Positions 1 to 7,990 of a DNA stretch of 59,018 nucleotides are shown in pieces. How positions within the stretch are numbered: position 1 is the stretch's first letter; each line of letters starts with the position of its first letter. Made by a program: the position numbers and the translations under genes. Under the pieces are notes generated by a model. It saw nothing but the letters and a program-made list of their open reading frames with translations, was not told where the DNA came from and did not search any database. The DNA lies in the NCBI GenBank assembly GCA_031553775.1, contig JAVBLA010000007.1:1-59018 (forward strand), read 5' to 3'. The stretch comes from JAISFI01 sp031553775. Lineage in GTDB: Bacteria; Bacteroidota; Bacteroidia; Bacteroidales; Azobacteroidaceae.

Positions 1-1368
1 CATTTCTACAGCCAGCAGGTCGTTACATATTCCGTCGTGCAGGTCTTTGGCGATCCGCTCCCGTTCTGTTTCCAGGCCGTCGATATAATTTCTGATCAGG
101 CGAAGTTCCGTGTCTTTCTGCAATGCGGCAAATGCATCTTCTTTTTCTTTGGCATAGCGGGCAATCCTTTCTGCTTTCATTTTCTGGCGTTGCCGGTTGA
201 AAAGCAACAGCAAAACGACAATAATGAGACCTGACAATGCGGATATAAACCAGATTCGTTGCCGTAAAGATGCCGTTTCCTGTTCCAGATATTGTTGTTT
301 CAATACATCTAATTTTACTTTCCGTTCATTGGAAGTGAAGTCAGATTCCGCTTTCCGGAGTTTCAGATCATATAAAGATCCCGGAACCGGCAGGGAATCG
401 AAGTCGAAAGTTACTTCCCCTTTATCTTCTAATTGTTTCATGTAGACCCAGGCGGAATCCTGCTTGTTTTCCTTAGAAAAAACTTCCATTAATGCGCTTT
501 GCATCAGTTGGCGGTATTTTTCATTCTTTGTTTCGGTGTAACATTGTATTGCTTTCCTGTAGCAATCGGCAGCTTCATCATATTTCTCCTGATTGGCCCA
601 GGCTGTTCCCAAACAACTCCAAGAATCTCCTTCTCCGTCTTTATTTCCTGTTTTCTGCATGTATTTTAATGCCAGTTTTGCGAGAGGTAATGCTTTGGAG
701 TCTTTTTGTGTGTTATAAATAGTCGCCGCACTCCTGTAGCTGTTGGAAGCTAATTTGAAATCGCCTATCCTGACAGAAAGCTCCCCGGCCGATTTGAAAT
801 TTTCCAGACTTTCCGGAATCCGTTTCATATCCTGGTATATGATTGCCAGGGTATATCGATAATTTGCCGTGGTAGAAGAGTCATTCAACTGTTCTGAAAG
901 CTTAATGGCTTTATGGGCATATACCTCGGCGGAATCGAGTCGTCCCTGTGCTTTGTATGCATGGGTTATGAAAGTATATGCCAGCTTATGTACATGGTCT
1001 GTGGGAATTTGAGGGTTGTCCTGATACTTTTTTAATCCTTTCCGAAGATAAAAGACGGTTGAATCCAGTTCATTAGTCATCAGGCAGTTAATTCCTAATG
1101 ATAAATAGGCATAAGCATGCAGGGATGTGATGCCTGCTTTTTCGTAATACGATAGGGATTTTTTTAATAGGCCGCGATAAACCAGCGCTGAATCCGCCTG
1201 ATAACTGTCGTGAAGCTTAGCTTGCCGGTAATAATATTCCGCCTGTTCCCGGTTTGATTTTCCGGTAATTGTATCCTGGAGTGTAGGATTTTCGGTGTTC
1301 ATTGGAAAAGCGTGGCTTACGAAGATGGTAAGACATAGCAGAATATATAAGGTAACCTTTCGTTTCAT
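1..1368 (-). CDS. TPR sensor histidine kinase, C-terminus missing (partial)
   Basis: The frame is open from an ATG at 1368 down to the window edge, giving 456 codons with no stop. The protein starts with a signal-like stretch (ending near FVSHAFP), then has helical TPR-like repeats over about residues 35-330 (repeated Y-A-Y, L-A-I-Y and C-Y-R-K-A patterns). One membrane segment follows near residue 375 (WFISALSGLIIVVLLLLF), then a coiled region. The last visible part, ERERIAKDLHDG, is the phospho-acceptor H-box of HisKA_3 kinases (NarX/DesK/LiaS type), with the His in DLHDG. The ATPase domain must lie beyond base 1. Periplasmic-TPR kinases of this shape are common in Bacteroidetes and usually pair with a LuxR-type response regulator. 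The signal sensed cannot be told. Confidence 0.85.
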   Translation of the reverse strand, partial: MKRKVTLYILLCLTIFVSHAFPMNTENPTLQDTITGKSNREQAEYYYRQAKLHDSYQADSALVYRGLLKKSLSYYEKAGITSLHAYAYLSLGINCLMTNELDSTVFYLRKGLKKYQDNPQIPTDHVHKLAYTFITHAYKAQGRLDSAEVYAHKAIKLSEQLNDSSTTANYRYTLAIIYQDMKRIPESLENFKSAGELSVRIGDFKLASNSYRSAATIYNTQKDSKALPLAKLALKYMQKTGNKDGEGDSWSCLGTAWANQEKYDEAADCYRKAIQCYTETKNEKYRQLMQSALMEVFSKENKQDSAWVYMKQLEDKGEVTFDFDSLPVPGSLYDLKLRKAESDFTSNERKVKLDVLKQQYLEQETASLRQRIWFISALSGLIIVVLLLLFNRQRQKMKAERIARYAKEKEDAFAALQKDTELRLIRNYIDGLETERERIAKDLHDGICNDLLAVEM

Positions 1369-1406
1369 CGGATCTGTTGTATGATTGAATCGATTTCTCA
1401 GTCGTA

Positions 1407-1438
1407 CAAAGATATCTTTTTATGTAATATTATGCAAA
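1407..1438 (-). promoter_or_regulatory. Bacteroidetes-type promoter for the sensor kinase
   Basis: On the minus strand a -7 box TATCTTTG (1414 to 1407) lies 20 bp downstream of a -33 box TTTG (1438 to 1435). Both match the known Bacteroidetes primary-sigma consensus, and the kinase start codon is about 40 bp downstream. Confidence 0.6.
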
Positions 1439-1563
1439 TTTATGTTGTGTTTAGTAGTGGAGTTTACTCCGGATTATTCTCTATGCAGAGAATTGGGCAA
1501 ATGCAGATGTTTATAAAGAACAAATGGCACTTTTTGTTGTTAATTATAAAATAAGCAACTAAA

Positions 1564-2574
1564 ATGATGAGAATTAATAGCCTGATATTATGTCTGTTAT
1601 TATGGGCTAGTATTTGTGTGAATGCACAGGATAAACCATTTGAAGGAATTACAGCCATAAATTTGGAGAATATCCGTTACCCTTTCCTGGTACATTTTAT
1701 TACACTTCATATTCAAGGAGAACGACTTGAAATGGAGTATATGGATGTGCATCCGGATAAACCTAATGGAAATACTATATTGTTATTACATGGAAAGAAT
1801 TTTAGCAGTGCTTATTGGGAGCAAACAGCTAAAGATCTTTCATTACAAGGTTTTCGTGTCATTATTCCTGACCAGATCGGTTTCGGTAAATCATCTAAAC
1901 CGGAGCATATACAATATAGCTTCCAGCTACTTGCAATGAATACAAAATCAATATTAGATTCGTTGCATATTGACCGTGTATCGGTAGTGGGTCATTCTAT
2001 GGGAGGTATGCTGGCTACGCGTTTTACACTCATGTTTCCGGAACGGGTATCCAAACTTGTACTGGAGAATCCTTTAGGATTGGAAGACTGGAAATTACAC
2101 ATTCCCTATCAAACTGTTGACGATTGGTATGCCGGGGAGCTTAAGCAGAATTACAAAACACTAAAGCAGTATCAACTTGAATTTTATTATGGAGGCCACT
2201 GGAAGCCTGAATACGATCAGTGGATCGAAATAGCCGCCGGTTGGATTAATAATATTGATTATCCTCGTATAGCATGGAATTCAGCGTTGACTTACGATAT
2301 GATTTTTACACAGCCTGTGTGTTATGAATTTCAAAACATTAAAGTCCCGACCCTTTTGATAATCGGACAAAGAGACAGAACGGCGTTGGCGAAGAACAAG
2401 GCGCCGGAAGCAATCAAGGGAATGCTTGGCAATTATCCAGTGTTAGGTCGTGAGACTGCAAAGAAAATTCCTCATTCTGTATTGGTTGAATTGGATGATG
2501 TGGGTCATCTCCCTCATATTGAGGCTTATGATCGTTTTGTTAAACCGTTAATTGATTTTTTGAAGAAAGAATAG
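1564..2574 (+). CDS. Exported alpha/beta hydrolase
   Basis: 336 residues with a signal peptide over the first 22 (ending VNAQ). The alpha/beta-hydrolase fold is plain: the oxyanion/HG motif LLLHGKNF near residue 75, the nucleophile elbow GHSMGG with Ser145, acid Asp271 in GQRD, and His315 in DDVGH. The core is of the kind found in haloalkane dehalogenase-like and meta-cleavage hydrolases, but the substrate cannot be named. The gene stands alone: the sensor kinase is divergent and Maf is convergent. It starts at ATG 1564 after an A-rich stretch. Its product probably acts in the periplasm or at the cell surface. Confidence 0.85.
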   Translation: MMRINSLILCLLLWASICVNAQDKPFEGITAINLENIRYPFLVHFITLHIQGERLEMEYMDVHPDKPNGNTILLLHGKNFSSAYWEQTAKDLSLQGFRVIIPDQIGFGKSSKPEHIQYSFQLLAMNTKSILDSLHIDRVSVVGHSMGGMLATRFTLMFPERVSKLVLENPLGLEDWKLHIPYQTVDDWYAGELKQNYKTLKQYQLEFYYGGHWKPEYDQWIEIAAGWINNIDYPRIAWNSALTYDMIFTQPVCYEFQNIKVPTLLIIGQRDRTALAKNKAPEAIKGMLGNYPVLGRETAKKIPHSVLVELDDVGHLPHIEAYDRFVKPLIDFLKKE

Positions 2575-2629
2575 ATTTTGTAAGGAAACGAATGTCCTTT
2601 TTTTACAATTCTACTCTTTTTCAGGACAC

Positions 2630-2637
2630 TACTTTTG
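2630..2637 (+). promoter_or_regulatory. Orphan -7 box ahead of a gene remnant
   Basis: TACTTTTG fits TAnnTTTG and lies 30 bp upstream of the ATG of the truncated VOC gene. I see no good -33 box. It is probably the surviving promoter of the lost gene. Confidence 0.35.
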
Positions 2638-2667
2638 CATCTTCTAACGAATTAATTCAAGTAAAAG

Positions 2668-2772
2668 ATGAAAACATTCGTAGCATTTTTCGAAATTCCT
2701 GCCATCAACTTCGGCAGGGTAATCCAATTTTATGAAAGTCTTTTGGGTGTTGTTTTTAAGTCTCTGATTTAG
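2668..2772 (+). pseudogene. Truncated glyoxalase/VOC-family gene (N-terminus only)
   Basis: From ATG 2668 the frame reads 34 codons and stops at 2770. The peptide has FFEIPAINFGRVIQFYESLLG, which is the start of glyoxalase/bleomycin-resistance (VOC) proteins: beta-strand 1, then the helix with FYESLLG. An intact VOC protein has about 120 residues, so at least 85 are missing. The 3' part has been replaced by the end of the convergent maf gene, with an overlap of a few bases. This points to a deletion whose right end fell at the maf stop codon. A functional 34-residue peptide is unlikely. Confidence 0.65.
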
Positions 2773-3350
2773 AACTCAGTTTTTAAATACTTATACAGCA
2801 ATCTCACCGGCAACCCCATCACATTATAAAAAGACCCTTCCAGGCTTTCTACCCCGATATATCCGATCCATTCCTGTACTCCGTAAGATCCGGCTTTATC
2901 GTAGGGTTTATATTTCTGAACATAATACTGTATTTCTTCATCTTCCAATACTGCAAACTTTACTTTTGAAACGGCATGGAAGGAGATTTGTTTTTCGGTG
3001 GTAGTGAGACATACACCGGTGATGACTTCATGGGTTTTGCCCGAGAGGGTTTTCAGCATAGCGAAGGCATCGGCTTCATCGACAGGCTTTTCGTATACTT
3101 TCCCGTTGAGCCAGACAATGGTATCGGCTGTGATCAGCAGATGATCTTTATCTAAAAACTGCCGGTAAGCATCGGCTTTTGTTTGTGCGATGTAAACCGG
3201 AATACCGGCGCCTGATAAGCTTTCGGGATAAGACTCGTCTACATCAGGTAGTGTTTTTACTTCAAAAGTTATATCCAATCCCGATAAAAGTTCTTTTCTC
3301 CTGGGAGAGTTGGAGGCTAATATAATTTGATATTTGAGAAAATCTTGCAT
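2769..3350 (-). CDS. maf: Maf-family nucleoside triphosphate pyrophosphatase
   Basis: 193 residues, the usual Maf length. It opens with the family signature ASNSPRRKELL (residues 12-22), followed by the DTIVWLNG strand with its conserved Asp, KPVDEADAFAML, and GSYGVQEW near the C-terminus. Maf proteins hydrolyse non-canonical or excess NTPs (dTTP/UTP or modified bases) to the monophosphate in the cytoplasm. The gene lies 50 bp downstream of the ArnT-like gene on the same strand and may be co-transcribed with it. There is nothing unusual in the protein. Confidence 0.92.
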   Translation of the reverse strand: MQDFLKYQIILASNSPRRKELLSGLDITFEVKTLPDVDESYPESLSGAGIPVYIAQTKADAYRQFLDKDHLLITADTIVWLNGKVYEKPVDEADAFAMLKTLSGKTHEVITGVCLTTTEKQISFHAVSKVKFAVLEDEEIQYYVQKYKPYDKAGSYGVQEWIGYIGVESLEGSFYNVMGLPVRLLYKYLKTEF

Positions 3351-3400
3351 GGGTATTCTGACAAAAGGGATAAATCGGGTTAATATTTTTGTTTTCCGGT

Positions 3401-5152
3401 TCAGGGACGGGTTTTAAATTCGTACAGTTGCACCACTTCTCTCACATCGTTATACCGGTCGGGAGTTTCATCCAGGAGCCTGAATTCGTATCGCTCTTCA
3501 TATATTGGAAGAAGCTTTGACATCGCACCGGGAGTAGAGAAGAAAAATCCTTCTTCAGGTAATGTTTTTTCAAAATTCTGAAAAGAATTATGGAGATAGA
3601 AGTTGGCTCCGTACAGGTTGGCATATATCATCAGGTTATTCATGACATACATGTTGTTTTTTGTCAACGGGTATTCCAGGCTAACTTTTGTTATAAACGG
3701 TTTTACAGAAGTTCCGTCTTTGAGAGCCGGCAAAGGAACCCCGTCCTGCAGCATTCCGAAAACAATATAGAGTCCGAAAGTGGCATACAGTATTTTCAGG
3801 TTGTTTTTCTTCCGGAGTTGGTAATACAAGGCATACAGCCCGTATAGAAAACAGCCGAGCAACAGAATATAAACGAATCCCGGTTGTGCCAGTGCATTTC
3901 CGATCAGGTCGACATCGTGAATGGTCTTACCACTGTGGGTTACATGCAATATCAGGCTTGACAGGTCGATAACCCTGCACAATGATAAAATACATAACAA
4001 ACCGACAATACTCATCAGGCTCCCGATGAATACGGAAAAGAAACGGTTCACCTTCGGAAGATATTCTGTAATGTAAACGATGTATTGTGCCATGAAAACC
4101 GCAATGAACGGATAGGCCGGCATCAGGTAGACGCTCCGTTTACTTACTGGAATGGAATAGAAAATTACGATTACCACCGATGCTATCAGTGAAAACAACC
4201 GGAGTCGATCCATCGATAAAATCTGATGCCCCCATTTTTTTACTGAAGGAATTTTACGGAGATATTTCCATCCGAAAAGAGAAAAGAACAGGAAGAGCGT
4301 CCAGGGAATAAATCCGGCAATCAGGGTGACAAGATTATACCAGATCGGTTCCTCATGTCCCAGGTTGTAGCGGATCTCCAAGTCATCACTACTAAAAAAT
4401 CTCCCGAAATTTTCAGCTTTAACAATCTCTAAAAATGATTCTCCGGCTTGCTGATAGGCTAAATAATACCAGATCAGGAGAGGAATCAGCGAAATGGCTC
4501 CAACCAGGACACATTTCCATACCGATTTCCAGAAATTATACTTCGTAAGTAACAGATAGATCCCGAAAACCAGTAACGGTAGGAGGATGCCTATCGGCCC
4601 TTTAACCAGGGCTGCACATCCCAATATCAGAGGAATATACCATGGCAGGCCTTTGAGCCGCTTGTTTTCCGCCCAATAGAAAAGGCTGATCAGTCCACCA
4701 ACCGTCAAAGCCGTCAGCAACATATCTACCCGGGAAGTCATTGCCGCCCGGTGCAATTCAAAACTGGTGATCAGGATCAGGCCGGCAATGAAAGCCTCCT
4801 GTCCCTTCATCCTTTTCCCGAAAAAAAAGAAACAGCAGCCCACCATAACAATAAATGAGAGGGCTGACGGTAAGCGGGAAGTAAAGGGAGTCACTTTCCC
4901 TGCGGGCAAAGAAAAAGCCGCCATCAACCAATGGGTGAGGGGCGGCTTATATGCGAACTCATCAGCATAAACACGCGGTAGAATCCAATTGCCTTCTTCA
5001 ATCATGGAGACAGCCACCGAAGCTTCACGGGGTTCCCCTTTTGTATAGTAATCCCCTAATCCGATCCATGGTAAAACACTCAATGTTGCGACCAGTATAA
5101 TCAGAAAAAGAGGTTTTTGAAGATATAGATACTGTAATCCGGGTGTTCTCAT
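3401..5152 (-). CDS. ArnT-like glycosyltransferase (GT39/GT83 family, membrane)
   Basis: 583 residues with around a dozen hydrophobic segments. The N-terminal periplasmic loop has the GEPREASVAVSM region (the ArnT/PMT acidic motif, Glu and Arg after the first membrane segment), then FAYKPPLTHWLMA, RLPSAL and SRVDMLLTA, as in Bacteroidetes ArnT-like proteins. Such enzymes move a sugar from a polyprenyl-phosphate donor to lipid A or another periplasmic acceptor. Acceptor and sugar cannot be predicted. A -7 box lies 24-31 bp upstream of the ATG. Maf follows downstream. Confidence 0.85.
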   Translation of the reverse strand: MRTPGLQYLYLQKPLFLIILVATLSVLPWIGLGDYYTKGEPREASVAVSMIEEGNWILPRVYADEFAYKPPLTHWLMAAFSLPAGKVTPFTSRLPSALSFIVMVGCCFFFFGKRMKGQEAFIAGLILITSFELHRAAMTSRVDMLLTALTVGGLISLFYWAENKRLKGLPWYIPLILGCAALVKGPIGILLPLLVFGIYLLLTKYNFWKSVWKCVLVGAISLIPLLIWYYLAYQQAGESFLEIVKAENFGRFFSSDDLEIRYNLGHEEPIWYNLVTLIAGFIPWTLFLFFSLFGWKYLRKIPSVKKWGHQILSMDRLRLFSLIASVVIVIFYSIPVSKRSVYLMPAYPFIAVFMAQYIVYITEYLPKVNRFFSVFIGSLMSIVGLLCILSLCRVIDLSSLILHVTHSGKTIHDVDLIGNALAQPGFVYILLLGCFLYGLYALYYQLRKKNNLKILYATFGLYIVFGMLQDGVPLPALKDGTSVKPFITKVSLEYPLTKNNMYVMNNLMIYANLYGANFYLHNSFQNFEKTLPEEGFFFSTPGAMSKLLPIYEERYEFRLLDETPDRYNDVREVVQLYEFKTRP

Positions 5153-5175
5153 TTTTTATTGTTTTGTATAAAAGG

Positions 5176-5183
5176 CAAAGGTA
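5176..5183 (-). promoter_or_regulatory. -7 box for the ArnT-like/maf unit
   Basis: The minus strand reads TACCTTTG here, a perfect -7 box, 24 bp upstream of the start codon at 5152. No clear TTTG lies 19-21 bp further upstream; that position falls inside the heptad repeat. Confidence 0.5.
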
Positions 5184-5207
5184 AGGGATTTGGAATTGAA
5201 AATTGAG

Positions 5208-5308
5208 AATTGAAAATTGAAAATTAATTGGAATGCAGATAAATTAAGTATTATTAATGTTTTTTATATTTACATGCCTTATTGACAACTAATTTTCAAT
5301 TTTCAATT
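5208..5308. repeat. AT-rich heptad repeat forming a 22-bp inverted repeat
   Basis: The arm at 5208-5229 is built from the 7-bp unit AAAATTG. Its inverted copy at 5287-5308 matches in 21 of 22 positions, with a 57-bp AT-rich loop. It lies between the 3' end of gdhA and the promoter of the ArnT-like gene, so it could end gdhA transcription. The rest of the 250-bp gap (5309-5400) is GC-richer and holds nothing I recognise. Confidence 0.6.
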
Positions 5309-5402
5309 AATCCCGCTTCGCGGTCTTGATCTCCTTCGCACCTCAGTCACTCAAGCAGGCTTGATGGCATTCGGTTTGTCGTCGATTCTCAATTTTAATT
5401 AA

Positions 5403-6737
5403 TTAAACGACTCCCTGCGCCATCATCGCCTTCGCTACCTTCATGAACCCTGCAATATTAGCGCCTTTTACATAATTGACATATCCGTCTTTTTGTTTGC
5501 CGTAGAGGATACATTGGTTGTGGATGTTATTCATGATCTGATGGAGCTGAGCATCGACTTCCGATGCGTTCCACTGGAGATGCATGGCATTTTGTGTCAT
5601 TTCCAGTCCGGAAGTCGACACGCCCCCTGCATTGACTGCTTTTCCGGGAGCAAACAACACTTTGTGTTCGATGAACAGGTCGACAGCTTCGGCCGTACAT
5701 CCCATGTTGGATATTTCGGCTACGCATTGTACCTGGTTGCCGATCAGTATCCGGGCGTCTTTTTCATCTAATTCGTTCTGAGTGGCGCAAGGCAGGGCGA
5801 TATCTACTTTTTGTTCCCAGGGTCTTTTACCGGGGAAGAATTGTGCCCCGTATTTTTCTGCGTAGGGAGCTACTATATCTTCGCCTGTGGAACGGAGTTC
5901 CAGCATGTATTCGATTTTTTCGCCGGATATACCGTTCGGATCGTAAATATATCCGTCGGGTCCGGAAATGGTTACTACTTTACCTCCCAGTTCGGTTGCT
6001 TTCAGGGCGGCTCCCCAGGCTACATTTCCGAATCCGGAGATAGCAATGGTTTTTCCTTTGATTTCTTTCCCCTGGTTTTTGAGCATCTGGTCTACGAAGT
6101 ATAGTCCTCCGAATCCGGTAGCTTCCGGACGAATCAGCGAACCTCCGTATTCCAGGCCTTTTCCGGTAAAGGTTCCTGTATTTTCACGGGCCAGTTTGCG
6201 ATACATGCCGGCCAGGTATCCTATTTCACGTGCTCCGACACCTATATCTCCGGCCGGAACATCGGTGTCCGGACCGATATGTTTCCATAATTCCAGCATG
6301 AAAGCCTGACAGAAACGCATGACTTCTCCGTTCGATTTTCCTTTCAGGTTGAAATCGGAACCCCCTTTGGCACCTCCCATCGGCAAGGTAGTCAGCGCAT
6401 TTTTAAATGTCTGCTCGAATCCGAGGAATTTCAGGATGGAAAGGTTGACCGATGCGTGGAAGCGGATGCCGCCTTTGTACGGGCCGATGGCATTGTTGAA
6501 CTGTACCCGGTAGCCCAGGTTTACCTGTACGTCGCCCCTGTCGTCTACCCAGGGTACTTTAAAAGTAAAAATCCTGTCGGGTTCCACCAATCGTTCGATG
6601 ATCCGTGCTTTTTCGAATTCGGGATGCTCGTTATATACTTCTTCAATGGATAGAAGTACCTCTTTAACGGCTTGTAGGTACTCTTGCTCCCCGGGATGTC
6701 TTGCTTCCAGGGACCTTAAAATGTCGTCAGTCTTCAT
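5403..6737 (-). CDS. gdhA: Glutamate dehydrogenase (hexameric)
   Basis: 444 residues, the normal length of the small hexameric enzyme. Markers in order: YRVQFNNAIGPYKGGIRFH (2-oxoglutarate site), LPMGGAKGG with the catalytic Lys, PAGDIGVGAREIGYL, the Rossmann fingerprint SGFGNVAWGAA, and NAGGVSTSGLEM near the end. It interconverts 2-oxoglutarate plus ammonia and glutamate in the cytoplasm. The sequence resembles the NADP-type enzymes of Bacteroides, but cofactor choice cannot be fixed by eye. A minus-strand -7 box (TAAGTTTG, 6788 to 6781) lies about 45 bp upstream. Confidence 0.96.
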   Translation of the reverse strand: MKTDDILRSLEARHPGEQEYLQAVKEVLLSIEEVYNEHPEFEKARIIERLVEPDRIFTFKVPWVDDRGDVQVNLGYRVQFNNAIGPYKGGIRFHASVNLSILKFLGFEQTFKNALTTLPMGGAKGGSDFNLKGKSNGEVMRFCQAFMLELWKHIGPDTDVPAGDIGVGAREIGYLAGMYRKLARENTGTFTGKGLEYGGSLIRPEATGFGGLYFVDQMLKNQGKEIKGKTIAISGFGNVAWGAALKATELGGKVVTISGPDGYIYDPNGISGEKIEYMLELRSTGEDIVAPYAEKYGAQFFPGKRPWEQKVDIALPCATQNELDEKDARILIGNQVQCVAEISNMGCTAEAVDLFIEHKVLFAPGKAVNAGGVSTSGLEMTQNAMHLQWNASEVDAQLHQIMNNIHNQCILYGKQKDGYVNYVKGANIAGFMKVAKAMMAQGVV

Positions 6738-7048
6738 GGATTATGAAATTAAAATTTAAAAATTTAAAGGTGTTGTGGGGCAAACTTAGGAAATATTTTT
6801 GGGGTGTAAAAATATTTTCTGTATCTTTTTTTGCTGCGCCAAAAAAAGGTACCAAAAAAAGGCGCTTCGTCGAAAAGAACTTACTCAATCGCTGTGCTCT
6901 TTCGCTTCGGACAGCTTTTCGACAACAAGGAAAAGAACCCCCTTCCCCCTTATTTAAGGGGATGACCGGGCTTTGCCCGCCTACTCCAATGTTCCAACAA
7001 CCCCACAACAATGATGTCAACCGGATCGCAGACATTCAAATCATTCCA
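6738..7048. other. Intergenic region with gdhA promoter element and GC-rich hairpin
   Basis: It contains the gdhA -7 box (TAAGTTTG, minus strand, 6781-6788) and then a low-complexity stretch. At about 6968-6980 there is a short hairpin, GGGC-TTT-GCCC. Open frames of around 100 codons exist on both strands, but their sequences (runs of F, K and R without any family pattern) look like chance. I see no gene. Confidence 0.5.
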
Positions 7049-7876
7049 TTATGAAAAATTTTGCAAAACCCTACAAACCATAATCCCTTTATTACTCTTA
7101 TTTTTCAAGCAATATTCTTCCAAGGATTCCGGATTAATAATTACTTTCTTTGCCAAACTGGAAGCATGGATAAAGGTCAGTTTGCCATTGTATCGATGGG
7201 CGATTCCCATGTGTGAGATGTCCAGTCCTTCAATAGAAGTCACGAAAAAAAGAATGTCTCCGTTTTGTATTTTATCTTCACAGGCGGAAATTTCTTTTTT
7301 GGGAATGTAGTAATGAACTTGCCGGTTGATATTGGCTTCGATTTTTTTGATTTTTTCGATTTCTTCCGGATGATTTTTCAGTTGTTTATAGGCGTCCGGA
7401 TGAGTAGACATATAATTAACATGAAGAGGCAATTCCTTTCCTCCGGTTTCTTTCGTAATATCCCGGATGAATCCTGCCGAACTGTTAGTTGCGATCCAGT
7501 CGGAACTGTAATGCAAGCGGGAAGTATAACCATCGATGATGCCGTTTCTGTAACGGATTTTTTGCAGATATTGTGTATATATGCTATCTTGTAGTCCGTG
7601 GCTTGCAGACAAGGTCATGGCAAGACAGGTTTCCACCAATGTAGTGCAATCGAATTCCCGGAGGTTTACCACGAGCGACTCGGTTTCGTTTATTTCCAAA
7701 GTGTGGGCCACGTAGGGTTTGTCTGAAAAAAACAAAGCAGATCGTACCATCAGGTTACCCGGCGATATATCGCTTTGCATTCGGAGTTTTTGTAAGCAAT
7801 CCTTGAGAATTTCCCGGTCACCTGTAGTTTGAAAACAAGTCAACAGGCAAAGAATAGAAATAATCGACTTCATCAT
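7049..7876 (-). CDS. DUF1460 exported N-acetylmuramoyl-L-alanine amidase-like protein
   Basis: 275 residues from ATG 7876 (an in-frame ATG follows at 7873). I prefer this start to one 39 bp upstream because it begins directly with a signal peptide (KSIISILCLLTCF). The frame carries FDCTTLVETCLA, with the putative catalytic Cys, and LDISHMGIAHR plus FIHASS, with the putative His. This Cys/His pattern matches the NlpC/P60-like DUF1460 family, some members of which cleave peptidoglycan amide bonds. It probably acts in the periplasm in cell-wall turnover or muropeptide salvage. It is divergent from the antiporter gene. Confidence 0.75.
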   Translation of the reverse strand: MMKSIISILCLLTCFQTTGDREILKDCLQKLRMQSDISPGNLMVRSALFFSDKPYVAHTLEINETESLVVNLREFDCTTLVETCLAMTLSASHGLQDSIYTQYLQKIRYRNGIIDGYTSRLHYSSDWIATNSSAGFIRDITKETGGKELPLHVNYMSTHPDAYKQLKNHPEEIEKIKKIEANINRQVHYYIPKKEISACEDKIQNGDILFFVTSIEGLDISHMGIAHRYNGKLTFIHASSLAKKVIINPESLEEYCLKNKSNKGIMVCRVLQNFS

Positions 7877-7880
7877 GACG

Positions 7881-7888
7881 CAAATATA
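7881..7888 (-). promoter_or_regulatory. -7 box placed almost on the DUF1460 start codon
   Basis: The minus strand reads TATATTTG, only 4 bp before ATG 7876. If used, the transcript would begin at or within a few bases of the ATG, so it would be leaderless or nearly so. No -33 box is seen, hence the low score. Confidence 0.3.
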
Positions 7889-7961
7889 CATGAAAAATCT
7901 CCGGATCTCTCCCATTTCTATAATTTTTCATTTTTCACTCCTCACTTTTCACTTAAATTCC

Positions 7962-7969
7962 TACCTTTG
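7962..7969 (+). promoter_or_regulatory. -7 box for the cation:proton antiporter
   Basis: A perfect TACCTTTG lies 21 bp before ATG 7991. It follows a TTTTCAC-rich stretch (7925-7955) that offers no clear TTTG -33 box. Confidence 0.5.
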
Positions 7970-7990
7970 TACCTGCAAATACCTGAATTT

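Noticed and set aside
6727..7035. A 102-codon minus-strand frame upstream of gdhA
   Set aside because: It overlaps the gdhA start and promoter box and has low-complexity composition; I see no family pattern.
7829..7990. A longer antiporter frame
   Set aside because: It would run across the -7 box at 7962-7969 and the divergent DUF1460 start, and the added residues are not antiporter-like.
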